Source of the DNA: Sphingobacterium sp. UBA2700
GTDB lineage: Bacteria; Bacteroidota; Bacteroidia; Sphingobacteriales; Sphingobacteriaceae
Direction of reading: 5' to 3'
DNA: 64,000 bases
Assembly: GCA_002354335.1 (NCBI GenBank)
Contig: DELI01000019.1
Span: 1-64,000 of the forward strand
The position numbers and the translations under genes are program-made. Below, piece by piece: positions 1-9,680 of the stretch (position 1 is the first letter of the stretch; each line of letters begins with the position of its first letter). The notes under the pieces are model-generated. The model had not been told where the DNA came from, ran no database searches, and saw nothing but the letters and a program-made list of their open reading frames with translations.

Positions 1-2
1 CT

Positions 3-44
3 TATCGCATGGTTGGTCCTGCCGCTATCTGGTCTAAAATCTAA
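3..44 (+). CDS. C-terminal tail of an upstream gene (partial)
   Basis: An open frame enters from the left window edge and stops with TAA at 42-44, giving a 13-residue tail ending in WSKI. It lies just before the CTAA repeat and converges on asnB, which fits the end of a neighbouring gene. It is too short to identify, and chance reading is possible. Confidence 0.25.
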   Translation, partial: YRMVGPAAIWSKI

Positions 45-112
45 CGTCTCACATCTAACCTCTAAAAGCAGCCATAGGTCTAAATACTAACTACTAAATA
101 CTAACTACTAAC
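33..112. repeat. CTAA-rich tract with a 14-bp tandem duplication
   Basis: Degenerate copies of a TCTAA/ACTAA motif fill this stretch. They include a perfect direct repeat of ATACTAACTACTAA at 84-97 and 98-111. The tract lies between convergent gene ends, and the asnB stop codon (101-103) falls inside it, so the last residues of AsnB are encoded by repeat sequence. Confidence 0.6.
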
Positions 113-1786
113 AAAACTTTTCTCATAACTCTCGTTATGCACAGAAGCTACTGCTCTACCCGACGGGTCGTTTAAGTTCTGGAATGAAGCGTCCCACAAT
201 AAAGCTTCCGGCGTACTGCATGCTACTGATTTCACCGAAGGCACGGTCTTCGCTGCGGCGTCCGAAGGGAAATGCGATTCAAAGATACTGCGGTATAGAT
301 ATTCCTCTTTGTTTTTCGGTGTATTGATCGGGAAACGGCTTGCGGCTATTTCAAACTCTGTATCAGTCACCAAGCGTTCGGCTTGTTCCTTCAGCGTATC
401 GATCCATGAATAGCCAACCCCATCAGAAAACTGCTCCTTCTGGCGCCAAGCAATGCTTTCGGGCAGGTAGTCTTCAAATGCCTTACGCACTACCCATTTC
501 TCCATACGCCCATCCTTAATCATCTTATCCGCCGGGTTAATGCGCATAGCAATATCCATAAACTCTTTATCCAGGAATGGAACTCTTCCTTCTACGCCCC
601 AGGCCGCTAACGACTTGTTTGCGCGAAGGCAATCGTATAAATAAAGCTTTTTCAGCTTGCGAACGGTTTCTTCGTGAAACTCTTGTGCGTTAGGAGCCTT
701 ATGGAAATATAGGTACCCCCCAAATAGCTCATCCGAGCCCTCTCCCGACAAAACCATTTTAATACCCATGGATTTGATTACGCGCGCCAAAAGATACATC
801 GGCGTTGAAGCTCTGATGGTGGTCACATCATAAGTTTCCAAATGATAGATAACGTCTCGAATGGCGTCCAATCCCTCTTGAATAGTGAAATTTACCTCAT
901 GATGTATAGTCCCGATATGATCGGCGGCCTTCTGAGCTGCAATGAGATCGGGTGAGCCTACCAATCCCACGGCAAAGGAATGCAGTTGCGGATACCAGGC
1001 ATCTTCCTGATCCTGGCTCTCAATACGCTTCGATGCAAATTTCTTCGTCACAGCTGCGATTACGGAGGAATCCAGTCCTCCTGACAGTAGTACACCATAA
1101 GGAACATCCGACATGAGTTGACGATGTACCGCATCTTCCAATCCTTTTCTTAACACACCGATGTCTGTTGCTGCATCTCTCACTGTGTCATAAGATTCCC
1201 AATCGCGGCTGTACCAACGTTTTGGCGTTGTGCCCTCCTTGCTGTACAGATAATGCCCCGGAGGAAACTGATCTATTTCAACACAAAATCCCTCCAAGGA
1301 TTTTAGTTCAGAGGCAACGAATAATTGTCCGAACTCATCTTTACCATAGTAAAGCGGGATAATTCCCATATGGTCACGCGCAATGAAGAAAGAATCATCA
1401 CGACCATCATATAAGGCGAATCCAAAGATTCCATTTAACTCCTCCACAAATGAAGGACCTTTTTCCAGGTATAATGCCAATACAACTTCCGAATCAGACT
1501 GCGTTGAAAACTGATAATTAGGTAGAGAATTTCGTAGGTCTTGGTGGTTATAGATCTCTCCATTTACAGCTAAAACAACTTGTCCATCTGGACTGAACAA
1601 GGGCTGACTGCCCGATTTAGGGTCAACAATCGCTAATCGCTCATGCGCTAAAATAGCGCGATCCGAACTAAAGATTCCTGACCAGTCTGGTCCTCTATGA
1701 CGAATTCTTTTCGACATCTCTAATACCTGAGGTCTTAACCCCTCAGCGGACTGCTTCAAATCAAATGCACCTACGATTCCACACAT
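101..1786 (-). CDS. asnB: Asparagine synthase (glutamine-hydrolyzing)
   Basis: A cytoplasmic enzyme that makes asparagine from aspartate, ATP and glutamine-derived ammonia. The sequence starts MCGIVG, so after removal of Met the N-terminal Cys2 is the class II glutaminase nucleophile. The glutaminase half runs to about residue 190 with RGPD at 31-34 and NGEIYN near 75-80. The synthetase half carries the pyrophosphate loop SGGLDSS at 235-241 and a GEGSDELFGGY motif near 350. At 561 residues it is close to the usual AsnB length of about 554. It is transcribed alone, divergent from the ECF sigma gene. The C-terminal few residues (VSS) derive from the flanking repeat. Identification is secure. 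Confidence 0.97.
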   Translation of the reverse strand: MCGIVGAFDLKQSAEGLRPQVLEMSKRIRHRGPDWSGIFSSDRAILAHERLAIVDPKSGSQPLFSPDGQVVLAVNGEIYNHQDLRNSLPNYQFSTQSDSEVVLALYLEKGPSFVEELNGIFGFALYDGRDDSFFIARDHMGIIPLYYGKDEFGQLFVASELKSLEGFCVEIDQFPPGHYLYSKEGTTPKRWYSRDWESYDTVRDAATDIGVLRKGLEDAVHRQLMSDVPYGVLLSGGLDSSVIAAVTKKFASKRIESQDQEDAWYPQLHSFAVGLVGSPDLIAAQKAADHIGTIHHEVNFTIQEGLDAIRDVIYHLETYDVTTIRASTPMYLLARVIKSMGIKMVLSGEGSDELFGGYLYFHKAPNAQEFHEETVRKLKKLYLYDCLRANKSLAAWGVEGRVPFLDKEFMDIAMRINPADKMIKDGRMEKWVVRKAFEDYLPESIAWRQKEQFSDGVGYSWIDTLKEQAERLVTDTEFEIAASRFPINTPKNKEEYLYRSIFESHFPSDAAAKTVPSVKSVACSTPEALLWDASFQNLNDPSGRAVASVHNESYEKSFVSS

Positions 1787-2040
1787 AAAATTTCAATTTT
1801 AATACCTAATTCTTGTTTTTGTTTAATTATTGACACAAAGTAAATCATTAAATAATTAATATCATAATGTTTTTTAATTTTTGTTGAAATATTAATAATA
1901 TAAACAAACTTTTGTTAAGCAATTCATATGAAAATTCCGTTTTCATTACAATAAAGCACAGCCAATTATTATTCTGCATTTGGTAAATTAAAAAGCCGTG
2001 TAATTAATTTTTTATTATCTTCGAATATCACCTAGCATGG

Positions 2041-2058
2041 GCTTTCGTCAGCGAAAGC
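2041..2058 (+). other. Hairpin in the leader of the ECF sigma gene
   Basis: Perfect 7-bp arms GCTTTCG and CGAAAGC enclose a TCAG tetraloop, 30 nt before the sigma-factor ATG. The rest of the 302-bp spacer 1787-2088 between asnB and the sigma gene is AT-rich and shows no gene. A TATCTTCG element at 2016-2023 is one mismatch from TAnnTTTG. The role is unknown; it could be a leader structure or a protein site. Confidence 0.35.
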
Positions 2059-2088
2059 AACATATTAACCGTCTTTACAAGCCGATCA

Positions 2089-2685
2089 ATGACAAAGCAA
2101 GAAATAGATCAATTATTCCTACTCGCATTATCCAACGCTGATGAAAATGCGTACAGGGAATTGTTTCGTCTTTTTTGGAACCCCATCTACAAAACAATCT
2201 TTCAGCACGTCAAATCAAAAGAACAAGCCGAAGACTTGTGCCAAGAAGTATTTGCTAAAGTATATCACCGTCGAAAGCAACTATCCGAGGTTCGAGATCT
2301 CCAAAATTATATTTTTATCATCGCCAGAAACTGCAGTATCGATTTCTTGCGCAAAAAGAGCCCCAAAGCAGAACATGTGGAATCCTTAACCGATTTCTTT
2401 CAGGACTCGCAGCCACAACCAGATAAAATATTAGAATACAAACAATTGGATTCTACGATGCAAATGGCAATTAACGAGTTGCCGCAGCAATTGAAAGAAG
2501 TATTTATTAAAAGCCGAATAGAAGGATTGAGCCACGAAGAGATTGCTAAACAAGTTGGTATTTCTGTATTTTCATCAAAAACCTATATCGTCCGAGCCCT
2601 ACAGCGGATTAGAAAATCCTTACAACAGCATGAAGCATTAAGAACATTGATCTTAATGTCTCTTCTTTGGTCTCAAAACCGCTGA
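2089..2685 (+). CDS. ECF (sigma-70 family) RNA polymerase sigma factor
   Basis: An extracytoplasmic-function sigma factor of 198 residues, the usual size. Region 2 spans about residues 20-95, with the DLCQEVFAKVYHRR segment and the conserved NYIFIIARNCSIDFLRKK helix. Region 4 spans about 130-185, with the ELPQQLKEVF and GLSHEEIAKQVGIS helix-turn-helix. It is followed by a FecR-type anti-sigma, then SusC with an STN domain and SusD, which is the standard FecI-FecR-SusC layout of Bacteroidota. By that analogy it should activate the downstream uptake genes when FecR is signalled by the loaded receptor. The target promoter is inferred, not seen. Confidence 0.93.
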   Translation: MTKQEIDQLFLLALSNADENAYRELFRLFWNPIYKTIFQHVKSKEQAEDLCQEVFAKVYHRRKQLSEVRDLQNYIFIIARNCSIDFLRKKSPKAEHVESLTDFFQDSQPQPDKILEYKQLDSTMQMAINELPQQLKEVFIKSRIEGLSHEEIAKQVGISVFSSKTYIVRALQRIRKSLQQHEALRTLILMSLLWSQNR

Positions 2686-2794
2686 TTTCAATAAAATTTT
2701 ACTTTTTCTGTATTCCTTCCTTATGATTCTGCGTCATTAGAATTATACGGCCGTTTGCCAAAGCCTCAGCCTTATAACATTTAATGCCTTTCTA

Positions 2795-3973
2795 ATGATG
2801 AATCAAGAATATATTGAGAACCTATATAATAAATTTTGCCAAGGAATACTCCGACCTGAAGAATTGCGCGAATGGCAAGCGATCGTCGAGGATCCTCGGA
2901 ATGAAAAACTGATCCAAGAAATAATGGATAGGCATTTTCAAGAACAAATTCCTTCCAAGGACCATCACGCTGAATCCGATCTTGCCTTTGAACGCTTTCG
3001 TAGAGAGGTGCTGCTTCCTGAAAGCAAACAGAATACAAAAACGATTAATCGAACATTTCAAATGAACTGGCTGAAATATGCCGCAATACTAACCGTGCTG
3101 CTTGGGTTCGCGATCACCGTAAAACGCATGACAACTTCAAAAAATGAAACAATCCCCTTGCTTACAGAAACTAGAAGTGTCGACATTCAAGCTGGATCAA
3201 CACAGGCAATTCTAAGAAGTAACAACGGAGAAGTCCTGCGCTTAAGCGAACGTAGCGACCTCAGATTTACGGATGGCGAAATTCTGGTAGAAAATAAAAC
3301 GATAAGAAAAGTTCAAAAAGAAGTTTGGCATACCCTAGAGACGCCAAGAGCATCGGAATACAGGATGATTCTTTCAGACGGTACGCGCGTCTTTTTGAAT
3401 GCCGGGTCAAAACTTTATTTCCCCGCCGAGTTCAGCACAAATTCACGAGAGGTTCGACTAGAGGGAGAAGCTTTTTTTGAAGTCGCTCACGATGCGAAGA
3501 AACCATTCCACGTCACTATAGAAAATCAAAGAATTGAGGTGCTAGGCACTTCATTTAACATCAATAGTTATGAAAAAAACAGCATCAAAACAACCCTTAT
3601 TACAGGAAGAGTAAAGATAAACACGCCTAATGCAGAACTTCTCTTAGAGCCAGGACAACAAGCACTCAGTATTGGCAACAAGCTAACAAAACATAACATC
3701 GATGTGAACGATGAAATCGCATGGACGCAAGCTAGAATCGCCTTCTCGAAGAAAACCATTAAACAGATTGCGATGCAGATAGAACGTTGGTACGACGTCA
3801 AATTCGTATTCGACGCTAACCTCAATGATGTCGAGAATAAAACATTCTCAGGAAATATCGCACGAACAAGCAATTTATCCGAGGTACTCAAAATATTCAC
3901 TTTAACAAATGCCATTAACTATAAAATCGAAGGGAGAACCGTCTATGTGAAGAAATTTACCCGCAGCCAGTAA
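2795..3973 (+). CDS. FecR-family anti-sigma factor (DUF4974 at C-terminus)
   Basis: An inner-membrane anti-sigma regulator of 392 residues. The cytoplasmic N-terminal part (1-90) should bind the sigma factor encoded just upstream. One membrane helix lies near 92-109. The periplasmic FecR domain is near 180-285, with LSDGTRVFLNAGS, GEAFFEV and VLGTSFNI motifs. A DUF4974 (STN-like) domain occupies about 315-388. It is known in this family that the periplasmic part contacts the STN domain of the partner TonB-dependent receptor. The two nearby starts (2795 and 2798) cannot be separated. No gene lies in the 109-bp gap to the sigma gene. Confidence 0.94.
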   Translation: MMNQEYIENLYNKFCQGILRPEELREWQAIVEDPRNEKLIQEIMDRHFQEQIPSKDHHAESDLAFERFRREVLLPESKQNTKTINRTFQMNWLKYAAILTVLLGFAITVKRMTTSKNETIPLLTETRSVDIQAGSTQAILRSNNGEVLRLSERSDLRFTDGEILVENKTIRKVQKEVWHTLETPRASEYRMILSDGTRVFLNAGSKLYFPAEFSTNSREVRLEGEAFFEVAHDAKKPFHVTIENQRIEVLGTSFNINSYEKNSIKTTLITGRVKINTPNAELLLEPGQQALSIGNKLTKHNIDVNDEIAWTQARIAFSKKTIKQIAMQIERWYDVKFVFDANLNDVENKTFSGNIARTSNLSEVLKIFTLTNAINYKIEGRTVYVKKFTRSQ

Positions 3974-4044
3974 AAACTATTTGAGCAATATAGACTCCAA
4001 TAGGAACAAAAAAACCAATAATAATCAACCCAATAAATTACATT

Positions 4045-7000
4045 ATGAAAAGTATCGAGCATACCAAAATATGGAAAAAGCTAGTTTGGAATTTGAGAGG
4101 TAGCCACAAAATTACGCTCACCCTATTCTTACTAAGCTACGCATTGCTTGCGTTTAGCGGCTCTGCACAAACGATTACATTAAATGCGAAAGGAGCAACA
4201 GCCGAAAAACTGATTAAGGAAATCCAACGACAATCTGGATTCAATTTTCTTTATGATGACGCGCTTGTAGAACAACTCCGCATTAAGCAAATCAACCTCA
4301 AGAATGTCACAATCAATCAGGCATTGGACGCCATTTTCAACAATACCGGCATTACCTATACCGTTGTCAATCGCGATATTGCGATCGTACGCACTGCCCT
4401 TGTGGAGGGAGCAAAAGTTAGCTCTGCGCAAGGCGAAATTACGGGACAAGTAACGACCGAAGCTGGTAACCCTATTCCCTACGCAAGCGTTAAAAACAAA
4501 AATACAGGAGCAACGACTAGCACCAATGAGCAAGGTCGTTTTCAAATCTCTGCAACAGTCAATCAGACGCTGACGATTACCGCAGTAGGATATGCCCTGA
4601 AAGAAGTGCGTATAACCAATCAGCAGACGATTAACGTTCGACTTTCTGAACGCGTAGAAACGCTGGAAGACATTGTGGTAACGGGCTATACGGCTTATGA
4701 CAAGAAATTATCGAGTAGTGTTTCTAGTACCGTACAAGCTAAAGATATCAATCAGGTGCCTGGGCTTACTATCGACCAAATTCTGCAAGGTCGTGTCCCG
4801 GGGATGAGCGTCATATCAAGCTCCGGACAACCCGGACAAAGCTCAGCAGTTGTCATTCGTGGAGTTGGTAGTATCAACGGGTCAAATTCGCCCTTATACG
4901 TCTTAGACGGTATCCCTATCGAATCTTCCTACATGCAAACCATCAACCCGAACGACTTTGAAAATGTAACAGTACTCAAAGATGCATCGGCAACCGCCCT
5001 TTATGGCTCTCGCGGCGCCAATGGTGTGATCTTATTGACCTCAAAAAAAGGTACGGCAGGTAAGATGATCGTAAATTATAACTCGCAATATGGTGTGACC
5101 ACCTTGAGCCGACCAAATTTCGAAATGATGACCACGGCAGAGCGAATGTTGTTTGAAGAAGAGGCTGGCGAGAAATACGGAAAAAATTACGGACCAGGCT
5201 GGACTTATTCGCCAAAGAACCCAAAATACATCAACGGCACGCAGGCTTTCAGAGATCAGGCTGATCATATCCTAGACAGCATACGCAACATCAATGTGGA
5301 TTGGAGAGACCAGTTTTTCAAAAACGGAAGTTTCATGGAGCAACAGGTTTCTTTTCAAGGAGGGACAGATAAAGTCAGATACTACAATTCATTAAATTAC
5401 TACAATCAAGATGGTGTGGCGATACGTACAGGTCTGAAACGCTTTAATTTAAAAAGCAATTTGGACTTCGGCGATGATAAACTTACCGGTAACTTGAATG
5501 TAGGATTAGGCTATTCAAAATCGCAATTCACTGAAGGTGAAGGCGCCACTGGCGTTGGATCATCCATGGCCTCCGTTTACTACGCCCTGCCCTATGAGCA
5601 ACCATACGCTCCAGACGGAACACTGATACATTTCGGAAATGAAGACGATTACTTTATTCTAGATCAACGTGAGGGCTCCGCAGGATTGGAACGCTTGTTT
5701 AATTCCTGGGACAAAATGAATCAATTTAAGACTATCCTCGGTGGATCTTTGAACTATCAGATAACACCTACTTTGAAAGCCTCAACACGTGCTGGCGCAG
5801 ATTATAGGGCGTCTAATAGCGAGATTTTCATTAATCCCGACTCTTATTATGGGTCTAGAAAAAACGCGAATACTTTGGGTGGCAAAGGGCGCTTGACACA
5901 AGGAAATCAACAAAACTTCAACTTCGTATCAACCACCGGGCTAACTTACAACGAACTGTTCAACGATGTACATGACTTGGAAGCTTCGGTTTATTATGAA
6001 TACTTATATAATGACTATCGTTCTTTTGGATTCAATGCCTTTGGTATTGATGGTCGACTTCCTGGAACTCCCGCAGGTGTAACCAATGGTAATGTCGATT
6101 TTATGCCAAACGTTACTGGCGGTAAAACCAAAAGCGCATTAACGTCCTTTATGGGAATTGCACGTTACTCTTTCGACAAGAAGTATACTCTTACAGGGAG
6201 TTACCGCTACGACGGATCCACGAAAGTTGCACCAGCAAACAAATGGCAGGGATTTTACTCCGTCGGCGCTAATTGGAATGCAAAACGTGAAGCTTTCTTA
6301 GAAACAGTAGACCAAATCAAAGATTTAAACTTCCGGCTGAGCTACGGGTCAACGGCAAGCCCATACGGCGGCGATTTTGACTACCTGGCGACCTATGCTG
6401 TAGGCGCATCTTATGGCGGTGTTATGGGGATACAAGCCAGTAGAGCCGGAAATGTTGACTTCGATTGGGAATACATAAACGAATTTAATGCCGGAATGGA
6501 CATCGCTCTATTCCAAGAACGATGGTTAAGGCTATCCGTAGACTATTATAATAAAATCACCAACAACATGTATATCCTGCAACCGCCACCGGCAACTTCG
6601 GGGTTCAGCTCGTTAAACCTGAGCACCGGAAAGATGCAAAACAAGGGAATTGAGTGGGATATTAATGCAGATATACTACGTTCTGGTAATTTCAAATGGA
6701 GCTTAGGGATGAATGCTGCTTACAACAAGAATACAATTCTTGAGGTAACCGATTACACAGATGAGTTTGCTGATGGCGATAGCCGTATTATCAAAGTTGG
6801 ATATTCTTACGGCACCTACTTTGCACCAAAATGGGCAGGAGTAGACACAGAAACCGGAGAACCACAATACTACGATAAAGAAGGAAACATCACCAAGACC
6901 TACAACGCAACAGAGCAAAGTGTACCGCTTGATGCTAGCCTTTATCCTAAATGGACTGGCGGCTTACATACCCAAATATCTTATAAAGGCTTTACCGCAT

Positions 7001-7425
7001 CCGCGTTACTTTCATTCGTTGCTGATGTCATGCGTTGGAACAATGAAGACTTTTACAACGAAAACCAACGTTACGCAACCAGTAATCAGTCAAAGAGAAT
7101 GTTATACAATCGTTGGCAAAATCCGGGCGACTCTGGAGACAAAGCTATTTTACAACGACTTGACATCCCTCGCGTATTCACTTCAAAAGATATACAAGAT
7201 GCCTCATTCTTGCGCCTAAGAAATGTAAGAGTAGGTTACACATTTGACGCAGATGCACTCAAAAGCCTGAAAGTGATTAAAGGGATATCCTTATTTGTGC
7301 AGGGGCAAAACTTATTTACCTGGACGAAATGGCGAGGGTTAGATCCAGAAAACAATCAAGTATATGGACGTTTTCAGTATCCAAATTCCAAGACCTTCAC
7401 TGGCGGTTTAAATGTTAATTTTTAA
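4045..7425 (+). CDS. SusC/RagA-family TonB-linked outer-membrane receptor with STN domain
   Basis: A TonB-dependent transporter of 1126 residues. The order is signal peptide about 1-41, STN signalling domain about 45-115, carboxypeptidase-regulatory-like domain about 130-205, VVTGY segment near 211-215, SusC plug (with LYVLDGIPI and LYGSRGANGVI) about 225-345, then the beta barrel to a C-terminal aromatic residue (GGLNVNF). The STN domain makes it a signal-transducing type that should report substrate binding to the adjacent FecR. It is 11 bp upstream of the SusD partner. No polysaccharide enzymes are present, so the ligand is not obviously a glycan; the downstream peptidase suggests a peptide-like ligand. 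Confidence 0.96.
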   Translation: MKSIEHTKIWKKLVWNLRGSHKITLTLFLLSYALLAFSGSAQTITLNAKGATAEKLIKEIQRQSGFNFLYDDALVEQLRIKQINLKNVTINQALDAIFNNTGITYTVVNRDIAIVRTALVEGAKVSSAQGEITGQVTTEAGNPIPYASVKNKNTGATTSTNEQGRFQISATVNQTLTITAVGYALKEVRITNQQTINVRLSERVETLEDIVVTGYTAYDKKLSSSVSSTVQAKDINQVPGLTIDQILQGRVPGMSVISSSGQPGQSSAVVIRGVGSINGSNSPLYVLDGIPIESSYMQTINPNDFENVTVLKDASATALYGSRGANGVILLTSKKGTAGKMIVNYNSQYGVTTLSRPNFEMMTTAERMLFEEEAGEKYGKNYGPGWTYSPKNPKYINGTQAFRDQADHILDSIRNINVDWRDQFFKNGSFMEQQVSFQGGTDKVRYYNSLNYYNQDGVAIRTGLKRFNLKSNLDFGDDKLTGNLNVGLGYSKSQFTEGEGATGVGSSMASVYYALPYEQPYAPDGTLIHFGNEDDYFILDQREGSAGLERLFNSWDKMNQFKTILGGSLNYQITPTLKASTRAGADYRASNSEIFINPDSYYGSRKNANTLGGKGRLTQGNQQNFNFVSTTGLTYNELFNDVHDLEASVYYEYLYNDYRSFGFNAFGIDGRLPGTPAGVTNGNVDFMPNVTGGKTKSALTSFMGIARYSFDKKYTLTGSYRYDGSTKVAPANKWQGFYSVGANWNAKREAFLETVDQIKDLNFRLSYGSTASPYGGDFDYLATYAVGASYGGVMGIQASRAGNVDFDWEYINEFNAGMDIALFQERWLRLSVDYYNKITNNMYILQPPPATSGFSSLNLSTGKMQNKGIEWDINADILRSGNFKWSLGMNAAYNKNTILEVTDYTDEFADGDSRIIKVGYSYGTYFAPKWAGVDTETGEPQYYDKEGNITKTYNATEQSVPLDASLYPKWTGGLHTQISYKGFTASALLSFVADVMRWNNEDFYNENQRYATSNQSKRMLYNRWQNPGDSGDKAILQRLDIPRVFTSKDIQDASFLRLRNVRVGYTFDADALKSLKVIKGISLFVQGQNLFTWTKWRGLDPENNQVYGRFQYPNSKTFTGGLNVNF

Positions 7426-7436
7426 GGTATTTCATC

Positions 7437-8828
7437 ATGCATAAAAACAAAAATATATCCATCGTTCTTCTGTTCGCTATTGTGAGCAGTATATTCGGAT
7501 CTTGCACAAAACTAGAACTGAAACCAACCGATTCTATTGACCCAACAAAAGCGTTTCGCAATGCGGCAGACGTGAATATGGGGGTTATTGGTGTATATGC
7601 ACTTCTAGAAAATAACATGGGGCAATTGAGTTCGACCGTTTCTGACGAAAATATGTATCCCATCGAAAACACTGTTGGAAATTCAGACGCGTTTCGCTGG
7701 TTTTATACCGGTGCCAATGGTTCCGTAACATCCTTCTACAATTCGGCTTACAAAGCTATTGACGGCATCAATCGTGTGCTGGCAGCGATAGAGCGCATTA
7801 GTGCCGGCAGCGACGATGCACAACTACCAAAATACAAAGGCGAACTTCTTGCACTGCGTGCCTATCTACACTTTGAGCTGTTGAGAGCCTATGCTTCAGG
7901 CTATGAAAATGACCAGCTGGGGATTCCCTATATGACGGTTTCAGAAATTAGCTATCCTTCACGCCCGAAATTCCAAGAAGTAATCGCCAATGTGAAGGCA
8001 GACCTAACAAATGCCAAGACCTTAATCGAGCCGAGTTTGAAAGATATGACGCGAATGACCAGAACCGCAGTTTCTGCCTTGCAAGCCCGCGTTGCACTTT
8101 ATGAAAAAAACTGGCCAGAAGCAATTACTTTTTCGACTGAAGTGATTGATGCCCTTCCGCTAGCGACAACGACGGAATTCGCAGATATATGGCTCGACAA
8201 GTCGAATAAAGAGGTTGTCTGGAAGTTGAAAAGAGTAGGAACTACCAACTCTAGAATTGGCGATTTCTATTATCGTGAAAGCGGAGATTATGTCTTATAT
8301 GCGCCTGCTTTTAAGCTAATCAACATGTTTGACAGAACCAATGATGTGCGTTTTGCGTCCTATATCAAATATGCCCCGGAGAGGACAGGAAACAAGTCTA
8401 AATACCTAGTCAATAAGTTTATCGGTGGGACCGCGGCAACACCGCGCCTAGTCGACATTAAGCTGTTCCGAACTGCCGAAATGTATTTGATCCGCGCCGA
8501 AGCAAAAACGGAAAGTCAAGGAAATGGAAATGATGACCTAAATGTGTTAAGAAAAGCGAGAATTAAAGGCTACAGCAATGTCAATATTAGTAATAAAGCA
8601 CAATTGCTACAGGAAATTGAAGATGAAAGATTTAAAGAGTTAGCATTCGAAGGACACCGATTCTTCGATTTGAAGCGCAGGAAAAAGAACATTGAGCGGC
8701 CAAACGAGGACATCGTAAATGCTTCAGGTGCTAAAACATTAACTCCAAGCCAAGCGCAGTACAATCTTCCGTTGCCGAATTTGGAGATTCAGGTAAATAA
8801 AAACATTGTGCAAAATCCAAACTATTAA
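7437..8828 (+). CDS. SusD/RagB-family nutrient-binding outer-membrane lipoprotein
   Basis: A surface lipoprotein of 463 residues that acts as the lid and ligand-binding partner of the SusC receptor encoded 11 bp upstream. The signal peptide ends in a lipobox with Cys23 (FGSC). Family signatures visible are the AFRNAADVNMGVIGVYALL helix near the N-terminus, an ALRAYLHFELLRAYA helix and the C-terminal ERFKELAFEGHRFFDLKR motif typical of SusD. The length is slightly short of the 500-600 common in glycan SusDs. The gene is followed after 3 bp by the cyanophycinase-family gene, so the three form one transcription unit. Confidence 0.95.
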   Translation: MHKNKNISIVLLFAIVSSIFGSCTKLELKPTDSIDPTKAFRNAADVNMGVIGVYALLENNMGQLSSTVSDENMYPIENTVGNSDAFRWFYTGANGSVTSFYNSAYKAIDGINRVLAAIERISAGSDDAQLPKYKGELLALRAYLHFELLRAYASGYENDQLGIPYMTVSEISYPSRPKFQEVIANVKADLTNAKTLIEPSLKDMTRMTRTAVSALQARVALYEKNWPEAITFSTEVIDALPLATTTEFADIWLDKSNKEVVWKLKRVGTTNSRIGDFYYRESGDYVLYAPAFKLINMFDRTNDVRFASYIKYAPERTGNKSKYLVNKFIGGTAATPRLVDIKLFRTAEMYLIRAEAKTESQGNGNDDLNVLRKARIKGYSNVNISNKAQLLQEIEDERFKELAFEGHRFFDLKRRKKNIERPNEDIVNASGAKTLTPSQAQYNLPLPNLEIQVNKNIVQNPNY

Positions 8829-8831
8829 AAG

Positions 8832-9677
8832 ATGATTAGTAAAAATATCCTATGGATCATTCTTTCGCTCCTGACAAGTTTCCCTGTCTTTGCCGGCGGG
8901 GGAGCTCCGAAAGGAAAACTGTTTATAATCGGTGGTGGTGAACGCGGGGAAGAATTGATTAATGCGATGATTTCCGAGTCCAACTTAACCCCGGATGATT
9001 ATATCATGGTCCTCCCTATGTCGAGCGAGCTACCCGTCGAATCAACTGAAGCAATAGCGAAACAATTTCAAGCGTCCGGCGCAAAGCATATCAGCAGCAT
9101 CAACTTCGATAGAGCGATGACTGCCAATCTGAAACTTGTTGACTCTGTACGGCGCGCGAAGCTGATTTTTATAACAGGTGGAGATCAGAACAGGTTTATG
9201 TCCATTGTGAAGGACAGTGAACTTTATACCGCCTTGCACCAGGCTTATCAGCAGGGTTCGCTAATTGCAGGGACAAGTGCTGGCGCCGCCATCATGAGTG
9301 AAAAAATGATTACTGGAAAACCTGCGCATTCGAACAATGACCGAAACCCTTTTGGCCAACTAAAGCATGACATCGTAGAGATATCTGAAGGCATGGGTTT
9401 CTTAAAAAATGCAATTGTCGATCAGCATTTTATTGCCAGAAGTCGGTACACGCGACTATTTTCTACCCTAGCGAGCTATCCAAAACTTGCCGCAATAGGT
9501 ATCGATGAGGGAACAGCTCTATTAGTTTACAAGAATAAAGCGACCGTTATCGGCAAGGCACAGGTTTTAGTTGTTAAAAATCCAAGAAAACTAAGTGTCA
9601 GCAAAACCGGATATATTTCTTGGAATAAAGTTGACTTTGGACTGTATACCGATAGACAACAGTTCAAGCTGAATTAA
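8832..9677 (+). CDS. Cyanophycinase-family secreted serine peptidase (MEROPS S51)
   Basis: A 281-residue protein with an N-terminal signal peptide (about 1-21, ending FAGG), so it should act in the periplasm or outside the cell. The fold signatures of S51 are clear: GKLFIIGGG at 29-36, ITGGDQNR near 115-121, the nucleophile elbow GTSAGAA with Ser149, and DQHF with His199. Family members cut beta-aspartyl-arginine polymer (cyanophycin) or alpha-aspartyl dipeptides. It starts 3 bp after SusD, so it is probably the enzyme of the uptake locus. Whether the substrate is cyanophycin itself or another Asp-rich peptide is not decided by sequence. The 290 bp after it hold a palindromic repeat and no gene. 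Confidence 0.88.
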   Translation: MISKNILWIILSLLTSFPVFAGGGAPKGKLFIIGGGERGEELINAMISESNLTPDDYIMVLPMSSELPVESTEAIAKQFQASGAKHISSINFDRAMTANLKLVDSVRRAKLIFITGGDQNRFMSIVKDSELYTALHQAYQQGSLIAGTSAGAAIMSEKMITGKPAHSNNDRNPFGQLKHDIVEISEGMGFLKNAIVDQHFIARSRYTRLFSTLASYPKLAAIGIDEGTALLVYKNKATVIGKAQVLVVKNPRKLSVSKTGYISWNKVDFGLYTDRQQFKLN

Positions 9678-9680
9678 GTC

